The notes below the pieces were generated by a model. It was not told the origin of the DNA. It was given only the letters and a program-made list of their open reading frames with translations, and did no database searches. A stretch of 7,561 bases of DNA from Gammaproteobacteria bacterium (GTDB taxonomy: Bacteria > Pseudomonadota > Gammaproteobacteria > SZUA-152): contig QIGJ01000373.1 of the NCBI GenBank assembly GCA_003229995.1, positions 1-7,561 on the forward strand, read 5' to 3'. Positions 6,330-7,561 of the stretch are shown here, piece by piece (positions within the stretch are counted from its first letter, which is position 1; the number at the start of each line of letters is the position of its first letter). The position numbers and the translations under genes were made by a program.

Positions 6330-7561
<1,232 letters not shown>

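Overview
The window holds seven protein-coding genes on about 7.5 kb of DNA of moderate GC content. It looks like chromosomal DNA of a gammaproteobacterium. The strongest reason is the cluster cysS / cyclophilin genes / lpxH at 4247-7561: the neighbourhood of cysS, ppiB and lpxH is known from Escherichia coli and Pseudomonas, and the LpxH here keeps the metal-ligand numbering of the E. coli enzyme. I cannot name a genus. I see no mobile element, CRISPR array, tRNA or rRNA gene.

Left part, plus strand (1-4250). A 244-base leader carries short perfect palindromes and a weak promoter candidate. It precedes a 742-residue multidomain protein with a zinc-metallopeptidase (zincin) core at 245-2473. 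The core has a Met-turn-like segment and the second half of the zinc motif, but Gln replaces the first His of HExxH. A 137-base gap with a nested hairpin follows. Then come two genes joined by a one-base TGATG overlap: a ferritin-like di-iron protein of the DUF455 family (2611-3414) and a lipoprotein of unknown function (3414-4250).

Middle and right part. The minus strand reads, in transcription order, a periplasmic cyclophilin (6150-5524), a cytoplasmic cyclophilin PpiB (5477-4977) and lpxH (4942-4247). These are closely spaced and probably form one operon. The two cyclophilins are about two-thirds identical by hand count, so they look like a tandem duplication in which one copy carries an export signal. 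The stop codons of lpxH and the lipoprotein gene overlap tail to tail by four bases. cysS (from 6330) is divergent from the cyclophilins across a 179-base gap and runs off the right edge.

How the genes work together. The right half is housekeeping: lipid A synthesis, proline isomerisation in two compartments, and cysteinyl-tRNA synthesis. The left half is accessory or poorly characterised. The points most worth a second look are the altered zinc motif and the missing signal peptide of the large protein, the coupled DUF455-lipoprotein pair, and the cyclophilin pair. I found no convincing evidence for a wholly new multi-gene system.
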